DNA of 64,000 nucleotides from an uncultured Desulfovibrio sp. (GTDB lineage Bacteria > Desulfobacterota > Desulfovibrionia > Desulfovibrionales > Desulfovibrionaceae). The notes under the pieces were generated by a model that was not told where the DNA came from, made no database searches, and saw nothing but the letters and a program-made list of their open reading frames with translations. The stretch spans positions 62,001-126,000 of the forward strand of contig CAJXYU010000002.1 of the NCBI GenBank assembly GCA_913063155.1. Direction: 5' to 3'. A program made the position numbers and the translations under genes. This document shows, in pieces, positions 63,893 through 64,000 of this stretch; the stretch's first letter is position 1; each line of letters begins with the position of its first letter.

Positions 63893-64000
63893 TTACGAGG
63901 TGGCGAATCTCCGTTGCTTGCGGACTATCCAGAGGCTTTCGCCGGAGTAGATGATCAAAGCTGTCCAGATGCAGCCGAAGGTGATCAGGCTGTTGGTGGT
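63893..64000 (-). CDS. C-terminal end of a membrane protein (partial)
   Basis: On the minus strand a frame enters from the right edge and stops at TAA 63893-63895. The 35 visible residues comprise one hydrophobic helix (SLITFGCIWTALIIYSG) and a short basic tail, typical of the last helix of an inner-membrane protein. The family cannot be identified from so little. Confidence 0.45.
   Translation of the reverse strand, partial: TTNSLITFGCIWTALIIYSGESLWIVRKQRRFATS

Overview
The window looks like chromosome from a sulfate-reducing deltaproteobacterium of the Desulfovibrio/Pseudodesulfovibrio type. The main reasons are a mercury-methylation locus (hgcA, hgcB and an ArsR-type regulator), a single-subunit Ni-Fe CO dehydrogenase (cooS) with its maturation ATPase (cooC) and a CooA-like sensor, type III glutamine synthetase, and many PAS, HD and GGDEF signalling proteins. 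No organism name can be fixed from the sequence alone. No rRNA, tRNA, CRISPR array or intact insertion sequence was seen.

Layout. 1-9.9 kb: two convergent gene sets for glycan decoration (three membrane acyltransferases, two SGNH hydrolases, GNAT, PIG-L deacetylase, ATP-grasp ligase, an exported Asp-box protein, galE). 9.9-14.7 kb: a structured gene-free stretch, a small RTX protein, and an AT-rich membrane protein with a GtrB-type glycosyltransferase. 14.7-19.2 kb: cooC, cooS, a CooA-type operator, a cooA-like gene and a solute-binding protein. 19.3-27.1 kb: housekeeping and accessory genes (glnN, YkgJ-type protein, ferredoxin-nitroreductase, LysE exporter, mltF) around a decayed sigma54 activator. 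27.3-33.3 kb: a PAS histidine kinase facing three consecutive response regulators with different HD-superfamily outputs. 33.6-42.7 kb: a galactose regulon (galT, galK, lacI-type regulator, galM, four-gene ABC importer) with LacI-type operator candidates. 42.8-49.4 kb: small genes, including RNA-chaperone genes and a pair of paralogous small proteins of unknown function. 49.4-57.2 kb: an acyl-CoA synthetase, a binding protein with hybrid kinase, and a double-cubane-type dehydratase/activator pair. 57.4-63.8 kb: a CHASE hybrid kinase and a diguanylate cyclase running into the convergent arsR-hgcA-hgcB operon.

The most important observation is at hgcA. The usual GTG start (63278) has no visible ribosome-binding site, yet its frame stays open upstream through a single UGA codon to an ATG (63446) that has a good ribosome-binding site and overlaps the stop of the arsR gene. 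The UGA follows a Cys codon, and 19 nt downstream of it is the AGUC loop of a perfect 7-bp hairpin, which fits the bacterial SECIS geometry. I infer that this HgcA may be a selenoprotein with an N-terminal Cys-Sec motif. The competing explanations are a nonsense mutation or a start at the GTG; alignment of orthologues and mass spectrometry would decide.
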